Assembly: GCF_013267195.1 (NCBI RefSeq)
Contig: NZ_CP053941.1
Span: forward strand, 806,001-870,000
Reading direction: 5' to 3'
DNA length: 64,000 nucleotides
Source: Halorubrum salinarum
Lineage (GTDB): Archaea > Halobacteriota > Halobacteria > Halobacteriales > Haloferacaceae
Part shown: positions 16,181 through 25,849 of the stretch, piece after piece
Layout of the letters: every line of letters starts with the position of its first letter
Position numbering within the stretch: the first letter of the stretch is position 1
The notes under the pieces: model-generated
What the model was told of the DNA's origin: nothing
The model's database searches: none
Seen by the model: only the letters and a program-made list of their open reading frames with translations
Translations under genes and position numbers: made by a program

Positions 16181-16777
16181 TCAAAACGCCGCCCAGTTCG
16201 TCGGTTCCGGCTTTCGGACCCGCAGCTCTTGATCTCCATCGTCGGTACGCCGCGTCTCGATCACGTCGTCGAACAGCGGAACGAACTGCTCGACGGTCGA
16301 GGCGTCATGTACGCTGGGGTCAATTGTCACGAACACCGGCCAGCCCGTGCCGACCGACTTCTGTACGAGAATATTAACGAACTGGAATACGTCCGAAGGT
16401 GACGTGTACACTAACAGTGGCGAGAGATTCGTGAGCCCGACCGAGAGCTGATCTGTCCTGCGTTGTTCGAGAATGTCGGAGAATTTCATCCCGATAGACG
16501 TGAGATTCTCTGGGCCTTGGGCGTACTTTGTCGACGCCGTGTCATCCGGTGGTTGTTCAAAAGTATTTGTGATACAGTCGACAATAACGGGCTCAGACTC
16601 GGAACCCGCCGTCAGCCGCTGATACCTCGATCGAACGGATGTTGCCGGTTCTCGCGTCGCTACGATAGCTGGCTGGCCGGGTGACTCCCGCAGCGTTTGG
16701 TGGATCAGCCGTCGGCGCCCGGATAAGGTCGGACCGGTTATCAACGTCGTGCCGCCGTCACGAACGGGTAGGTCCAT
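16181..16777 (-). CDS. RecA-like NTPase-fold protein with degenerate P-loop
   Basis: A 198-residue protein from ATG 16777; an AT-rich TATA-like element (TTTAATTATA on its strand, around 16801-16810) lies ~28 nt upstream. GGTTLITGPTLSGRRRLIHQ looks like a P-loop in which the usual GK[S/T] is SGRR, so the catalytic lysine is missing. Later strands (PVIVDCITNTFE, LLVYTSPSDVFQFVNI, WPVFVTIDP) follow a RecA-like alternation. It resembles haloarchaeal DUF7504-type proteins, which are regulators or signalling ATPases of unknown role. Nucleotide hydrolysis is doubtful. The open frame extends upstream to 18601 only as an antisense shadow of the lactate permease. Confidence 0.6.
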   Translation of the reverse strand: MDLPVRDGGTTLITGPTLSGRRRLIHQTLRESPGQPAIVATREPATSVRSRYQRLTAGSESEPVIVDCITNTFEQPPDDTASTKYAQGPENLTSIGMKFSDILEQRRTDQLSVGLTNLSPLLVYTSPSDVFQFVNILVQKSVGTGWPVFVTIDPSVHDASTVEQFVPLFDDVIETRRTDDGDQELRVRKPEPTNWAAF

Positions 16778-16965
16778 CAACAAGTAGTGATTGACAACCA
16801 TATAATTAAATTTATCCAATAAATTTATCCGAGAGTCTTCCAGGATTCTCCACCCCGATGAGTAGGCCCAGGTAACTCCTCGTGAGCGGTTTGAACCCGT
16901 CGCCCAGAGAGGGTGTCGGCAGGTCGGAACCGAAGCGCCCGGGCCCGAACCAACCCGCCGCGGGC

Positions 16966-18678
16966 TCAGAACAGCCCGGGCACGAAGACGTAACTGAGGA
17001 GCATCCCGAACAGTCCGGCGAACAGCGCGAACAGGGCCATCGGGACGATGGCCTTGCGGAGCAAGTCGCCCTCGCGGCCGGTGATGCCGACGACGCCGCA
17101 GATCGCGGCGACGTTCAGCACCGAGACCATGTTGCCGAGGCCGCCGCCGACGTTCTGGAGGCTGACGACGATCGTTCGGGAGAGCTCGACCGTCTCGGCG
17201 GCGTTGTACTGGAGCACGCTGAAGAGGATGTTCGAGGAGGTGTTGCTCCCGGTCATGAAGGAGCCGATGGCGCCGATCCACGGCGAGATCATCGGGAGCA
17301 GGCCGCCCGCGCCGATCGCGAGCGCGCGGCTGAGCGCCTCCATCATGCCGAGGAGGTCCGCGGTGTTCGTCTGCGACTGGATCATCACCTGCGTCATCGA
17401 CACCGCGATGATCAGCGTGAGCGCGGCGGGGGCGACCTGCTCGACCGAGCGCCGCCACGCGGCACCTATCTCGTCGATGTCCATCCCGTGGATGAGGCCG
17501 GTGAGGACGGCGATGGGGATGAACGGCATCGTCCCCGGGAGGTAGAGGTACTGGAGCGTGTACCCGAGCTCCGTGCCGAGGATCGAGTCGATGCCGACGG
17601 TGAAGCCCTGGATCCACGCGAGCACCTCGGTGCCAGCGACGGTGAGGTCGGGCCACCGCGTGACGAGCAGCGCGAGCGCGACGAGCAGGTACGGCGTCCA
17701 CGCCAGCAGCACCGACATCTCCTTGTTCGGCTGGTCGCGGGAGATCTCGTCGAGGTCCAGCCCGCCGAGCCAGGTGTCGCTCCACGCCGCGTCGTCGGGG
17801 AAGTCCCACTCGCGGTCGGGGACGAGGATGTCGTTGTTCGCGAGCAAGAGCCCGACGCCGAGGACGACGAACCCGGCCGCGATGTCGGGGAGCGCGGGCC
17901 CGACGACCCACGCGATGGCCAGCTGCGTCCCGCCCGTGACGGCGCCGAGCAGGAGGGCGAACGGCGCGATCGGGAGCGTGTCGCGGACGGCGCCGCCGAG
18001 GCTCCGCCCGCCGTCGGCGTCGCCGAACCAGTACGTCAGGAAGAACACGCCGAGCAGGCCCCAGAACACGTAGGTCACCCCCGTGACGACGCCGGACCAC
18101 GCGGAGACCATCGAGAGGAACTCGCCGACGCTCATCGAGCCCGACAGCGCCGGCTCGATGACGGCGCCGGTGCCGCCGATGACCGGAGTCCCGGCCGCGC
18201 CGAACGGCGGGTTCGGCGCGTTGAAGAACAGGCCGAACACCGCGGCCGCAAGCGGCGGGAAGCCGAGCCCGATGAAAAGCGGCGCGGCGAGCGCGCCGGG
18301 GGTGCCGAACCCGGCCGCGCCCTCGATGATCGTCATGAAGCCGAGGCCGATGAGCAGCACCTGGATGCGTCTGTCCTCTTCGATCTGGCCGAAGTACCAG
18401 CGGATGGTGGCGATGGCGCCGCTCCCCTCGAGGTAGTTCATCAGGAGGATGGCGCCGAAGACGATGAGGATGATGTCGACCGCCTGGAGCGCGCCGTAGA
18501 CGGCCGACGCGACCAGCCAGTCGAGCTCCATGCCCCAGTACGTCAGTCCGATCCCGCCCGCGAGCAGCCACCCGACGCCCATCGCGCGGGCGGCCGACCA
18601 CCGCAGTCCGGCGAGCAGGACGAACGCGACGGCGATCGGAATGACGCCGACGAACGCTAGCGTGAGGACTGTTGTCAT
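16966..18678 (-). CDS. lctP: L-lactate permease (LctP family)
   Basis: A 570-residue integral membrane protein with about a dozen spans. Family hallmarks visible are IIEGAAGFGTPGALAAPLFI and GLFFNAPNPPFGAAGTPVIG near residues 120-190, and MEALSRALAIGAGGLLPMIS plus TGSNTSSNILFS in the C-terminal part. LctP proteins import lactate or glycolate with protons. Length is normal and the protein complete. It is transcribed alone; a TATA-like CTTACATATGG lies ~40-50 nt upstream on its strand. This is the first chromosomal-looking gene right of the accessory region. Confidence 0.92.
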   Translation of the reverse strand: MTTVLTLAFVGVIPIAVAFVLLAGLRWSAARAMGVGWLLAGGIGLTYWGMELDWLVASAVYGALQAVDIILIVFGAILLMNYLEGSGAIATIRWYFGQIEEDRRIQVLLIGLGFMTIIEGAAGFGTPGALAAPLFIGLGFPPLAAAVFGLFFNAPNPPFGAAGTPVIGGTGAVIEPALSGSMSVGEFLSMVSAWSGVVTGVTYVFWGLLGVFFLTYWFGDADGGRSLGGAVRDTLPIAPFALLLGAVTGGTQLAIAWVVGPALPDIAAGFVVLGVGLLLANNDILVPDREWDFPDDAAWSDTWLGGLDLDEISRDQPNKEMSVLLAWTPYLLVALALLVTRWPDLTVAGTEVLAWIQGFTVGIDSILGTELGYTLQYLYLPGTMPFIPIAVLTGLIHGMDIDEIGAAWRRSVEQVAPAALTLIIAVSMTQVMIQSQTNTADLLGMMEALSRALAIGAGGLLPMISPWIGAIGSFMTGSNTSSNILFSVLQYNAAETVELSRTIVVSLQNVGGGLGNMVSVLNVAAICGVVGITGREGDLLRKAIVPMALFALFAGLFGMLLSYVFVPGLF

Positions 18679-18921
18679 AGTTGTGTCAGTTGCCCGTACC
18701 TTGGCGTCCTACAACGAACCATATGTAAGTTTCTTTTCTGACGATACTTCCCGAACTGATCGGGGCACGGGAGCGTCCTCCGCGGCCGAACGCGCGTTAC
18801 ATATCGTGTCGAGAAATCACGTAGGAGGGAGAGTTCGGGATGCCGGGTGCGCCCGGTCCGGAGCGGGTCGACGCCGTCGGCTTCAGGTGGGCTTATGTAT
18901 CCCCCGACCGGAGTCGCGGGC

Positions 18922-19071
18922 ATGGACGACCACTCGCACGAGCCCGACCCGGACGCGCGCGTGACCGCCCCGATGCAGGAGTTCGGGACCCGTGAGGTCG
19001 GCATCGGCGCGGCCGTCACGCTCGTCGGCCTGCTGATCGCGTACGCGGTGCCGTTCCTCGCAACCTTCTGA
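18922..19071 (+). CDS. 49-residue single-span membrane protein (DUF7550-like)
   Basis: Starts MDDHSHEPDPDARVTAPMQE and ends with one hydrophobic helix (IGAAVTLVGLLIAYAVPFLA). The pattern APMQEFG-TREVGIG followed by a terminal helix is that of small haloarchaeal membrane proteins of the DUF7550 type, function unknown. A TATA-like CTTATGTAT (18891-18899) lies ~27 nt upstream of the ATG, indicating a leaderless transcript and supporting this start. Confidence 0.75.
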   Translation: MDDHSHEPDPDARVTAPMQEFGTREVGIGAAVTLVGLLIAYAVPFLATF

Positions 19072-19129
19072 GCGCCGCCGGCGCTCTCCGGACGCAGCTA
19101 TCGACAGGAAATCTCCGCCAGCGGCGCGC

Positions 19130-20296
19130 TCAGCGCGGGTACCAGGCGAGCGGGTGGTCCGCGGTGAGCTCCAGGGAGACCGGCTCGTCGAGGTCGAACT
19201 CCTCGACGTGGTTGTGGAGGCAGTGGACCGCCTCGCCGGAGTCGAGCTCGACCCGGTAGACGAACGAGGGGCCGACGTACTGCCGCGAGGTGACGACGCC
19301 GTCGGCGAGCTCGGGGCTCGCCGGCGTCGCGCGGAGGTCGTCGGGGCGGACCAAGACGTCGACGGGCGCTCCGTCGTAGACGGTGTCGTACCCCTCCAGC
19401 GTGACGGCGTCGAAGCGGCCGATACCGGTGTCGACCTTCCCGTCGCGGAGTTCGCCTTCGAGGAACGACGCCCGGCCGAGGAAGGAGGCGACGAACTTCG
19501 ACTCGGGGCGCTCGAAGACGGACTCGGGGCGGCCGACCTGCTCGATCTGCCCGTCGTTCATCACGGCGACGCGGTCGGAGATGGACAGCGCCTCCTCCTG
19601 GTCGTGGGTGACCGAGACGGCGGTGACGCCCGCCTCCTTCAGGATGCGGCGCACCTCCTCGCGCATCTCCACCCGGAGGCGCACGTCGAGGTTCGAGAAC
19701 GGCTCGTCCAAGAGGAGCACCTCGGGCTCGGGCGCGAGCGAGCGGGCCAGCGCCACGCGCTGCTTCTGCCCGCCCGAGAGCTGGTCCGGCGTCTTCTCGC
19801 CGTGGTCGGTCATCTCGACCAGCTCTAAGAGCTCGTCGACGCGGGCCTCGCTCTCGGCGGCGTCGGCTTCCGACAGCCCGAACGCGATGTTCTCGCGGAC
19901 GGTGAGGTGGGGGAAGAGCGCGAAGTTCTGGAAGACGATACCCACGTCGCGCCGCTCCGGCGGGACGAACGACCCGTCGCCGGCGACGACCTCGTCGCCG
20001 AGGGTGATGCGGCCCTCCGTGGGCTCTTCGAGCCCCGCGATGGTGCGCAGCGTCGTCGTCTTGCCGCACCCGGACGGGCCGAGGAACGTCAGCAGCTCGC
20101 CCGACCGGACGTCGAGCGAGACGTCCTCGACCGCGGTCTCCGGGCCGAACGCCTTCGTCACGTCCGACAGCGACAGGACGTGGTCGGCGTCGTCGCCGGC
20201 CGACCGCCGGCCGTCCGAGTCGTCGCGGGGTCGCTCGCTCGTCGCGTCGTCCGACTCGACCGAGCGCGTCGTGCCGACTGGTTCCGTGGATGCCAT
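19130..20296 (-). CDS. ABC transporter ATPase with TOBE domain, Fe(3+)/polyamine type
   Basis: A 388-residue ATPase of the FbpC/PotA class energising a substrate importer. Walker A is GPSGCGKTT at 73-81, the signature LSGGQKQR is near 175, Walker B is EVLLLDEPFSN, and the H-loop is SVTHDQEEA. The C-terminal ~110 residues form a TOBE regulatory domain (VDVLVRPDDLR). I chose ATG 20296; an ATG at 20347 would add 17 Arg/Pro-rich residues. No permease or binding-protein gene is adjacent. A DtxR-like palindrome at 20350-20365 suggests iron control, which would point to Fe(3+) as substrate; that is inference. Confidence 0.83.
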   Translation of the reverse strand: MASTEPVGTTRSVESDDATSERPRDDSDGRRSAGDDADHVLSLSDVTKAFGPETAVEDVSLDVRSGELLTFLGPSGCGKTTTLRTIAGLEEPTEGRITLGDEVVAGDGSFVPPERRDVGIVFQNFALFPHLTVRENIAFGLSEADAAESEARVDELLELVEMTDHGEKTPDQLSGGQKQRVALARSLAPEPEVLLLDEPFSNLDVRLRVEMREEVRRILKEAGVTAVSVTHDQEEALSISDRVAVMNDGQIEQVGRPESVFERPESKFVASFLGRASFLEGELRDGKVDTGIGRFDAVTLEGYDTVYDGAPVDVLVRPDDLRATPASPELADGVVTSRQYVGPSFVYRVELDSGEAVHCLHNHVEEFDLDEPVSLELTADHPLAWYPR

Positions 20297-20349
20297 CGAT
20301 GAGGGGCGGGCGCCGGGCCGACCGGCGTCCCGCGGTTGCCGCCACATAC

Positions 20350-20365
20350 TTTAGGAGTGCCTAAA
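20350..20365. promoter_or_regulatory. DtxR/Idr-like palindrome TTTAGG-N4-CCTAAA
   Basis: A perfect 6-bp inverted repeat, reminiscent of TTAGG/CCTAA half-sites of DtxR-family iron repressors, including haloarchaeal Idr proteins. It overlaps the expected TATA region of the ABC ATPase gene. Confidence 0.55.
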
Positions 20366-20458
20366 AGCGTATCGCTCGCTCTCGCGGCGTCGAAATCGGG
20401 TGGTCGCGGGGGCGGACCGCGGACGACCGAAGCCACCACACTGCCGCGTCCCGGCGGT

Positions 20459-22711
20459 TCAGGCGAGTTCGCGGTCGATCACGTCGCGGTGGTCACGTAT
20501 CGCGTCGGCGGAGAGCGCGACCGACTCGTCGGCGACCGCGAGCGAGAGCGTCCCGTCCGTCGTCACCTCGCCGAGCCGGAAGACGGGGAGGTCGCCGGCC
20601 GCGGCCGCGACGCCCTCGGGGTCGGTGGTCTGGACGAGGAGGCGGCCGGGCGTCTCGTCGAAGGCCGCGACGCGGTCGGGGAGGGTCGCGTCGACGCCGG
20701 CGTCGTCAGTCACCAGCTCGGCGAGCGCGACCGCGAGCCCGCCCTCGCTCACGTCGTGGGCCGCGAGCGTCGACTCGTGGCGGGCGGCCGCCGCCAGCGA
20801 CGCGACGAGTCCGCCGAGGTCGTCGGCGCCGCCGGAGTCGTCGGGCAGCGCCGGAAACCGGTCGCTGCCGCCGGCGTGCGCGAGGTACTCGGAGCCGCCG
20901 AGCGCGTCGCCGGCGGCGCCGACGAGCAGCAGTTCGGAGTCGGCCGCGCGGTCGGCGTCGAGCGCGGCCGGCGGCGCGTCGTAGCCGCGCGTCGTCCCCA
21001 GCACCGCGAGCGTCGGGGTCGGCGGGATCGGCCCCTCGACGCTGTCGTTGTACAGCGAGACGTTCCCGCCGACGACCGGGGCGTCGAGCGCGGCGCAGGC
21101 GTCGGCGAGTCCGTCGACGATCCCCTCGAACGCGCCGTACACGTCCGGCTTCTCCGGGTTGCCGCCGTTGAGGCAGTCGACCGCGGCGAGCGGGACCGCG
21201 CCGGTCGCGGCGAGGTTCGTCGCGTTCTCCAAGGCGACGGCGCGGGCGCCCTCGTACGGTGCGGCCGCGGTCCACTTCGGGTTCGCGCCGGAGGCGAGCG
21301 CGAGGCCGACGCCGTCGGCTGCGCCGTCGCGGTCGGCGCCGTCCGACTCGGTCTCCCGGATCGCGAGCAGCGCGGCGTCGTCGCCGGGCTTCAGGGCCGT
21401 GCGCGTGCCGACCTCGTGGTCGTACTGGCGGTACACCCAGCGCTTGCTCGCGGTCGAGGGGGCCGAGAGGACGGCGGCGACCGCCTCGTCGAGCGGCGGC
21501 GCGTCGTCGGGGAGGTCGCGCTCGGGCTCGCTCGGCGGCTCGCTCGGCAGGTCGTTCATCGGCGCGCCGTCGGCGAGGAACTCGGCGGGCGCGTCGACGA
21601 CGACCTCGGACTCCCCGTCGCCGTCCGCGTCGCCCGCGAACTCGCAGACGTAGTTCCCCGCGGTCACCTCGCCGATGACGGAGCAGCCGAGGTCGAACCG
21701 CTCGGCGAGCGCGGCGACGCGGTCGACGTCGTCCGGGTCCACCTCGTAGCACATCCGCTCTTGGCTCTCGGCGAGCAGGATCTCGGTGGCGTTCATGTTC
21801 GGCTCGCGCTGGTGGACCCGGTCGAGCTCGATGCGGGCGCCGAGGCCGCCCTTCGCGACGAGCTCGGAGGAGGCGCCGCCGAGTCCGGCCGCGCCGAGGT
21901 CGCGGGCCGAGCGGACGAGGTCCTCGTCGAGCAGCGCCTCGTTACACTCGATCAGCCGCTTCTCGGCGTAGGGGTCGCCGACCTGGACCGCGGGGCGGTC
22001 CTCGGTCTCCGCGTCCTCGGCGAGGTCCTCGCTCGCGAAGGAAGCGCCGCCGAGCCCGTCGCGGCCGGTGCCGTTGCCGACGAGGACCAGCTTGTTGCCC
22101 GGCTCCTGGGCGGTGGCCGTGACGAGCCGCTCCTCGTTCGTCAGCCCGACGCAGGCGACGTTGACGAGCGGGTTCCCCTCGTAGCCGCCGTGGAAGGCGA
22201 CGCTGCCGCCGACCGTGGGGACGCCGATACAGTTGCCGTAGTGGGAGATGCCCTCGACGACGCCCTCGAAGAGGTACCGGGAGCGCTCGCGGTCGAAGCC
22301 GCCGAAGTACAGCGAGTCGAGCAGACCGACCGGGTACGCGCCCATGCTCATCGTGTCGCGGACGATACCGCCGACGCCGGTCGCCGCGCCGTCGAACGGG
22401 TCGACGAAGGAGGGGTGGTTGTGGCTCTCGACGCCGAACGTGACGTAGGTGTCGCCGTAGTCGTCGGCGTCGCGCTCGGCCGCGGGGGCGTCGGCCGCGT
22501 CGGGCTCGGGCAGCGCGAGGACCGCGGCGTCGTCACCGGGGCCGACCACGACCTGGTCGCCCTCGCTGTCGAACGCCGACAGGAGGGGCCGCGAGGAGCG
22601 GTACGCGCAGTGCTCGCTCCAGAGGTTCTCGAATAACGCGGCCTCGGCCGCCGTCGGCTCCCGACCGAGCTCCGCGGTCACGAGCTCGTGGTCCGCATCG
22701 GACAGACTCAT
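20459..22711 (-). CDS. purL: Phosphoribosylformylglycinamidine synthase II
   Basis: The large, ATP-dependent subunit of FGAM synthase, fourth step of purine synthesis, working with PurS and PurQ encoded elsewhere. The 750-residue protein shows PurL hallmarks: [15 protein letters not shown] near residue 29, a GDDAAV segment, [20 protein letters not shown], and [19 protein letters not shown]. Two AIRS-type halves are visible (second half [19 protein letters not shown]). Length is typical for small archaeal PurL. It stands alone; a TATA-like element lies about 30 nt upstream near 22740. Confidence 0.96.
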   Translation of the reverse strand: MSLSDADHELVTAELGREPTAAEAALFENLWSEHCAYRSSRPLLSAFDSEGDQVVVGPGDDAAVLALPEPDAADAPAAERDADDYGDTYVTFGVESHNHPSFVDPFDGAATGVGGIVRDTMSMGAYPVGLLDSLYFGGFDRERSRYLFEGVVEGISHYGNCIGVPTVGGSVAFHGGYEGNPLVNVACVGLTNEERLVTATAQEPGNKLVLVGNGTGRDGLGGASFASEDLAEDAETEDRPAVQVGDPYAEKRLIECNEALLDEDLVRSARDLGAAGLGGASSELVAKGGLGARIELDRVHQREPNMNATEILLAESQERMCYEVDPDDVDRVAALAERFDLGCSVIGEVTAGNYVCEFAGDADGDGESEVVVDAPAEFLADGAPMNDLPSEPPSEPERDLPDDAPPLDEAVAAVLSAPSTASKRWVYRQYDHEVGTRTALKPGDDAALLAIRETESDGADRDGAADGVGLALASGANPKWTAAAPYEGARAVALENATNLAATGAVPLAAVDCLNGGNPEKPDVYGAFEGIVDGLADACAALDAPVVGGNVSLYNDSVEGPIPPTPTLAVLGTTRGYDAPPAALDADRAADSELLLVGAAGDALGGSEYLAHAGGSDRFPALPDDSGGADDLGGLVASLAAAARHESTLAAHDVSEGGLAVALAELVTDDAGVDATLPDRVAAFDETPGRLLVQTTDPEGVAAAAGDLPVFRLGEVTTDGTLSLAVADESVALSADAIRDHRDVIDRELA

Positions 22712-23060
22712 TCACTTACGTGGTCACCGAGCCGGGTCTAATGCTTTTCTATACGCACGTTCGTGTTGATGCTCTACCGAGATCCCACACAAATTTCGGC
22801 GGTGTGCGGCGGCGCGTGCCTGCGAGCGGCCGGAGCGAAGCGGAGGCCGCGAGGCAGCACGCGCGAGGTCGCCGGCGCGACCGAAGGGAGCGACGAGGCT
22901 GGGGAGGTATGAGGTGCTGTGTGGGGCGGAGCGGGGCGGGACTCAAACGGGCAGCCGTGCGGCGAGGGCACGCTCGCCGCACGGCTGGGGCTTTGGCGGT
23001 GTTCACCACCGACCCGCTCGCAATCACATATGAACGAACGGTCCGCACCCCCGCGACTAT
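22712..23060. other. 349-bp intergenic region with a large hairpin
   Basis: No credible gene; frames here are Arg/Pro-rich shadows. It contains the purL promoter side and the inverted repeat at 22952-22987. Confidence 0.55.
22952..22987. repeat. Perfect 15-bp inverted repeat, 6-nt loop
   Basis: CAGCCGTGCGGCGAG (22952-22966) pairs exactly with 22973-22987 around GGCACG. It lies about 75 nt beyond the stop of the leftward 125-residue gene and could act as a terminator or mRNA-stabilising stem. Confidence 0.7.
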
Positions 23061-23438
23061 TTATAACAGGACGGTCACCGCGGCGAAGACGACCACCGTT
23101 CCGGCCGCGCCGAGGGCCATCGCCTTCGCGTTGAGACGGACCGCCTTCTTGCGGTCGGCGGCGAGCGCCTCCTCGTTCTGTATCTCGTTCGCCCCGTCGC
23201 CCACGTCGAAGACGCCCATCCCGGCGAAGCCGATACAGAAGCGCTCGCGGTACTGTAACGCGCCCATCGCGGCGCCGTACAGCGGGACCACGGCGGCGAT
23301 CAGCGCCCACCGCGGCCACGCGAGCGCGACGACCGCCGCGACGTAGGCCGCCGCGGCCACCAGCGACCCGACGCCGAGGAGGAGCCGCCGTCGCTGTTGG
23401 GTCGGTCCGATGTTACACACGCCCGGTTGATACTCCAT
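23061..23438 (-). CDS. Small membrane protein (about four spans)
   Basis: A 125-residue protein from ATG 23438 (MEYQPGVCNIGPTQQRRRLL). Hydrophobic segments lie at about 20-38, 44-62 and 105-125, with a conserved-looking cytoplasmic loop ERFCIGFAGMGVFDVG and a charged stretch DRKKAVRLNAKAMALG. The motif CNIG...RERFC suggests a family conserved in archaea, which I cannot name. Function unknown. An in-frame extension to 23543 is Arg/Pro-rich and overlaps the divergent kinase promoter, so it was rejected. Confidence 0.7.
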   Translation of the reverse strand: MEYQPGVCNIGPTQQRRRLLLGVGSLVAAAAYVAAVVALAWPRWALIAAVVPLYGAAMGALQYRERFCIGFAGMGVFDVGDGANEIQNEEALAADRKKAVRLNAKAMALGAAGTVVVFAAVTVLL

Positions 23439-23545
23439 ATCGTCGGAACGGGCGGGAGAAGCAAAGCCCCAACGGATCGGTAACGGACCGGACAGGGCTG
23501 ACGGTGGTTTATTACGGACCGGCCGGAATCGGATCACGAACACAG

Positions 23546-24574
23546 ATGGGGGACCGCGACAGAGAGCGACGAGCGCGGGACCTGCGGCGGTACGAGACGA
23601 TCCTCGAGTCGCTCGACGACGCCGTCTACGCCATCCGACCCGACGGCACGATCGTCTACGTCAACGAGCGGTACGCGGAGATGAAAGGCGTCGACCGCGA
23701 GGAGCTCCTCGGTACGGACATCTACGACTGGGTGAGCGAGGAGACGGCGGAGCGCGCGCGGCGGGAGCGGGCCGCGATGCGCGAGGAGGGTCGCGACGCC
23801 GGCTCCATCGAGTACGAGTTCGAGCCGGTCGACGGCGAGCCGTTCCCGGCGGAGATGCGGTTCGGCCCGACCGAACTCGGCGACGACGGGGAACTCGGTC
23901 GGGTCGGCGTGATCCGGGACGTAAGCGAACGGAGGCGACGGGAGCGCGAGTTGGAGCGACGGAACGAGCGGCTCGACGAGTTCGCGAGCATCGTGTCACA
24001 CGACCTCCGGAACCCGCTGGACGTGGCGCGGGGGCGCCTCGAACTCGCCCGAGAGGAGGTCGACTCGGAGCACCTCGACGCGGTGGCCCGCGCCCACGAG
24101 CGCATGGCGACGCTCATCGGCGACCTCCTGACGCTGGCGCGCGAGGGCGTCGACGTCGAGTCGATGGAGGCGGTCGACCTCGCCGCGGTCACGCGGGAGT
24201 GCTGGCGGGGCGTCGACACCGCGGACGCGACGCTGAACGCGGAGACGGCCCTGACGGTCCGCGCGGACCGGAGCCGGCTCAGACAGCTGCTGGAGAACCT
24301 GATCCGGAACGCGGTCGAACACGGCGGCGAGGCGGTCACGGTCACCGTCGGCGACCTCGACGGCGGCTTCTACGTCGCGGACGACGGGCCGGGGGTTCCG
24401 GAAGGAGAGCGCGACGCGATCTTCGAGGCGGGCCACACGACCGAGCCGGAGGGGACCGGCTTCGGGCTCGCCATCGTCGAGCGGGTCGCCGAGGCGCACG
24501 GCTGGACGGTGTCGGTCGCCGCGAGCGACGACGGCGGCGCGCGCTTCGAGTTCACCGGCGTCGACATCGAGTGA
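23546..24574 (+). CDS. PAS-domain sensor histidine kinase
   Basis: A 342-residue soluble histidine kinase. A PAS domain (about 12-130; AVYAIRPDGTIVYVNERYAE) is joined by a short coiled coil to a HisKA domain with the phospho-acceptor H152 in SHDLRNPLDV. The HATPase domain has N-box LIRNAVEHG, DDGPGVPEG and GTGFGLAIV. No membrane span is present, so it senses a cytoplasmic signal. No response regulator is adjacent, which is common among haloarchaeal kinases. ATG 23546 is preferred; upstream in-frame codons overlap the divergent gene's promoter. Confidence 0.9.
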   Translation: MGDRDRERRARDLRRYETILESLDDAVYAIRPDGTIVYVNERYAEMKGVDREELLGTDIYDWVSEETAERARRERAAMREEGRDAGSIEYEFEPVDGEPFPAEMRFGPTELGDDGELGRVGVIRDVSERRRRERELERRNERLDEFASIVSHDLRNPLDVARGRLELAREEVDSEHLDAVARAHERMATLIGDLLTLAREGVDVESMEAVDLAAVTRECWRGVDTADATLNAETALTVRADRSRLRQLLENLIRNAVEHGGEAVTVTVGDLDGGFYVADDGPGVPEGERDAIFEAGHTTEPEGTGFGLAIVERVAEAHGWTVSVAASDDGGARFEFTGVDIE

Positions 24575-24629
24575 CGGAGGTGGCCCGGCGGGGGCGGCCG
24601 GCCCGCCTCGCCGCGGTAGAAACCGTGAA

Positions 24630-25703
24630 ATGCCCGGCAGCCGACCGAGTCGTGTGAAACGGATCCAGCTCGGCAACACCGTCTTCGAGGGCGAAAACGA
24701 CGTGTACCTGCTCGACGGCGAGACGACGGCGCTCGTCGACACCGGCGTCGCGCTCCCGGACGTGCGCGGGGAGTTGGTCGACGGTCTCGCCGAGCACGGC
24801 CGCTCGTTCGCCGACGTGGACGCGGTCGTGCTCACCCACTGGCACCCGGACCACGCGGGGCTCGCGGGCGAGGTACAGGCCGCGGGCGGCGCCGACGTGT
24901 TCGTCCACGAGGCGGACGCCGGCCTCGTCGACGGAACCGAGACGCCGCTGTTCGCCGACCGCGACCTCCAGCGCGAGACGTTCGAGCGCTGGGGGATGCC
25001 CGCGGCCGACCGCGAGCGCCTGACGGGGTTCTTCGACGCGGTCAGCGCGGACCTCTCCGGCGACCCCGCGGACGTGACGACGTTCGGCGACGGCGAGGTG
25101 ATCGAGGCCGGCGGCGTCGCGCTCGAGGCCCTCCACCTGCCGGGCCACACCGCGGGGCTCTCCGGGTTCGCGTTCGACCCCCGAACCGTCCCCGACCACG
25201 AGCCCGTGGCGGGAGACGACGCGACGGAGGAGGTGTTCACCGGGGACGCGCTGCTCCCGAAGTACACCCCGAACGTCGGCGGCGCGGACGTGCGCGTCGA
25301 GGGGGCGCTCGCCGCCTACGCCGAGAGCCTCGCCCGCCTCGTCGACCGCGACTTCGACGCCGCCCACCCGGGCCACCGCTGGCGGATCGACGAGCCGAGC
25401 CGCCGCGCGGCGACGATCCTCGACCACCACCGCCACCGGACCCGCCGGGTGATCGACGTGCTCGACGAGTCGGGGCCCGCGACCGCGTGGGAGGTGTCGG
25501 CGGCGCTGTTCGGCTCGCTGGAGGACATCCACGTGCTCCACGGCCCCGGCGAGGCGTTCTCGCACCTCGACCACCTCGCGGCCGCCGGCGTCGTCGAGCG
25601 CGACGGGACCGCCTACCGCCTGGTCGACCCCGAGCCCGACGTGGGCGCGCTGTTCCCGACGACGCCGCTCGACGACCTCGTCGACGGGAGCGAGGACGCG
25701 TAA
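24630..25703 (+). CDS. Metallo-beta-lactamase-fold hydrolase
   Basis: A 357-residue MBL-fold enzyme. The metal site THWHPDHAG (H70, H72, D74, H75) and the later HLPGHTAG and HPGHRW motifs are intact. The C-terminal ~90 residues form a winged-helix-like module (ILDHHRHRTRRVIDVLDESG), as in LACTB2/glyoxalase-II-like hydrolases. Substrate unknown; thioester or RNA substrates are both seen in this group. An alternative GTG at 24654 would remove eight residues (VKRIQLGN would be the start). It precedes the DUF58-type operon by about 150 nt but need not belong to it. Confidence 0.85.
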   Translation: MPGSRPSRVKRIQLGNTVFEGENDVYLLDGETTALVDTGVALPDVRGELVDGLAEHGRSFADVDAVVLTHWHPDHAGLAGEVQAAGGADVFVHEADAGLVDGTETPLFADRDLQRETFERWGMPAADRERLTGFFDAVSADLSGDPADVTTFGDGEVIEAGGVALEALHLPGHTAGLSGFAFDPRTVPDHEPVAGDDATEEVFTGDALLPKYTPNVGGADVRVEGALAAYAESLARLVDRDFDAAHPGHRWRIDEPSRRAATILDHHRHRTRRVIDVLDESGPATAWEVSAALFGSLEDIHVLHGPGEAFSHLDHLAAAGVVERDGTAYRLVDPEPDVGALFPTTPLDDLVDGSEDA

Positions 25704-25849
25704 GGGACGGTCCGGACGCTCGGCCGAATCGCCCGCTCGGAGCCCCGGTGACGCCAGCCCGGACCGATGACGCCAGCCCGAATCGGTGCGCCCCCGGACC
25801 GGGTGGCCGACGCCGTAAGCTATTCCCGGCGGCCGGCGTATTCGGGGAC

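Noticed and set aside
16778-18601. Upstream extension of the RecA-like protein frame to 806 codons
   Set aside because: The extension is an Arg-rich shadow of lctP; a promoter-like AT-rich stretch lies just before ATG 16777.
20336-22636. 766-codon plus-strand frame opposite purL
   Set aside because: purL is certain on the minus strand; the opposite frame is a codon-bias artefact.
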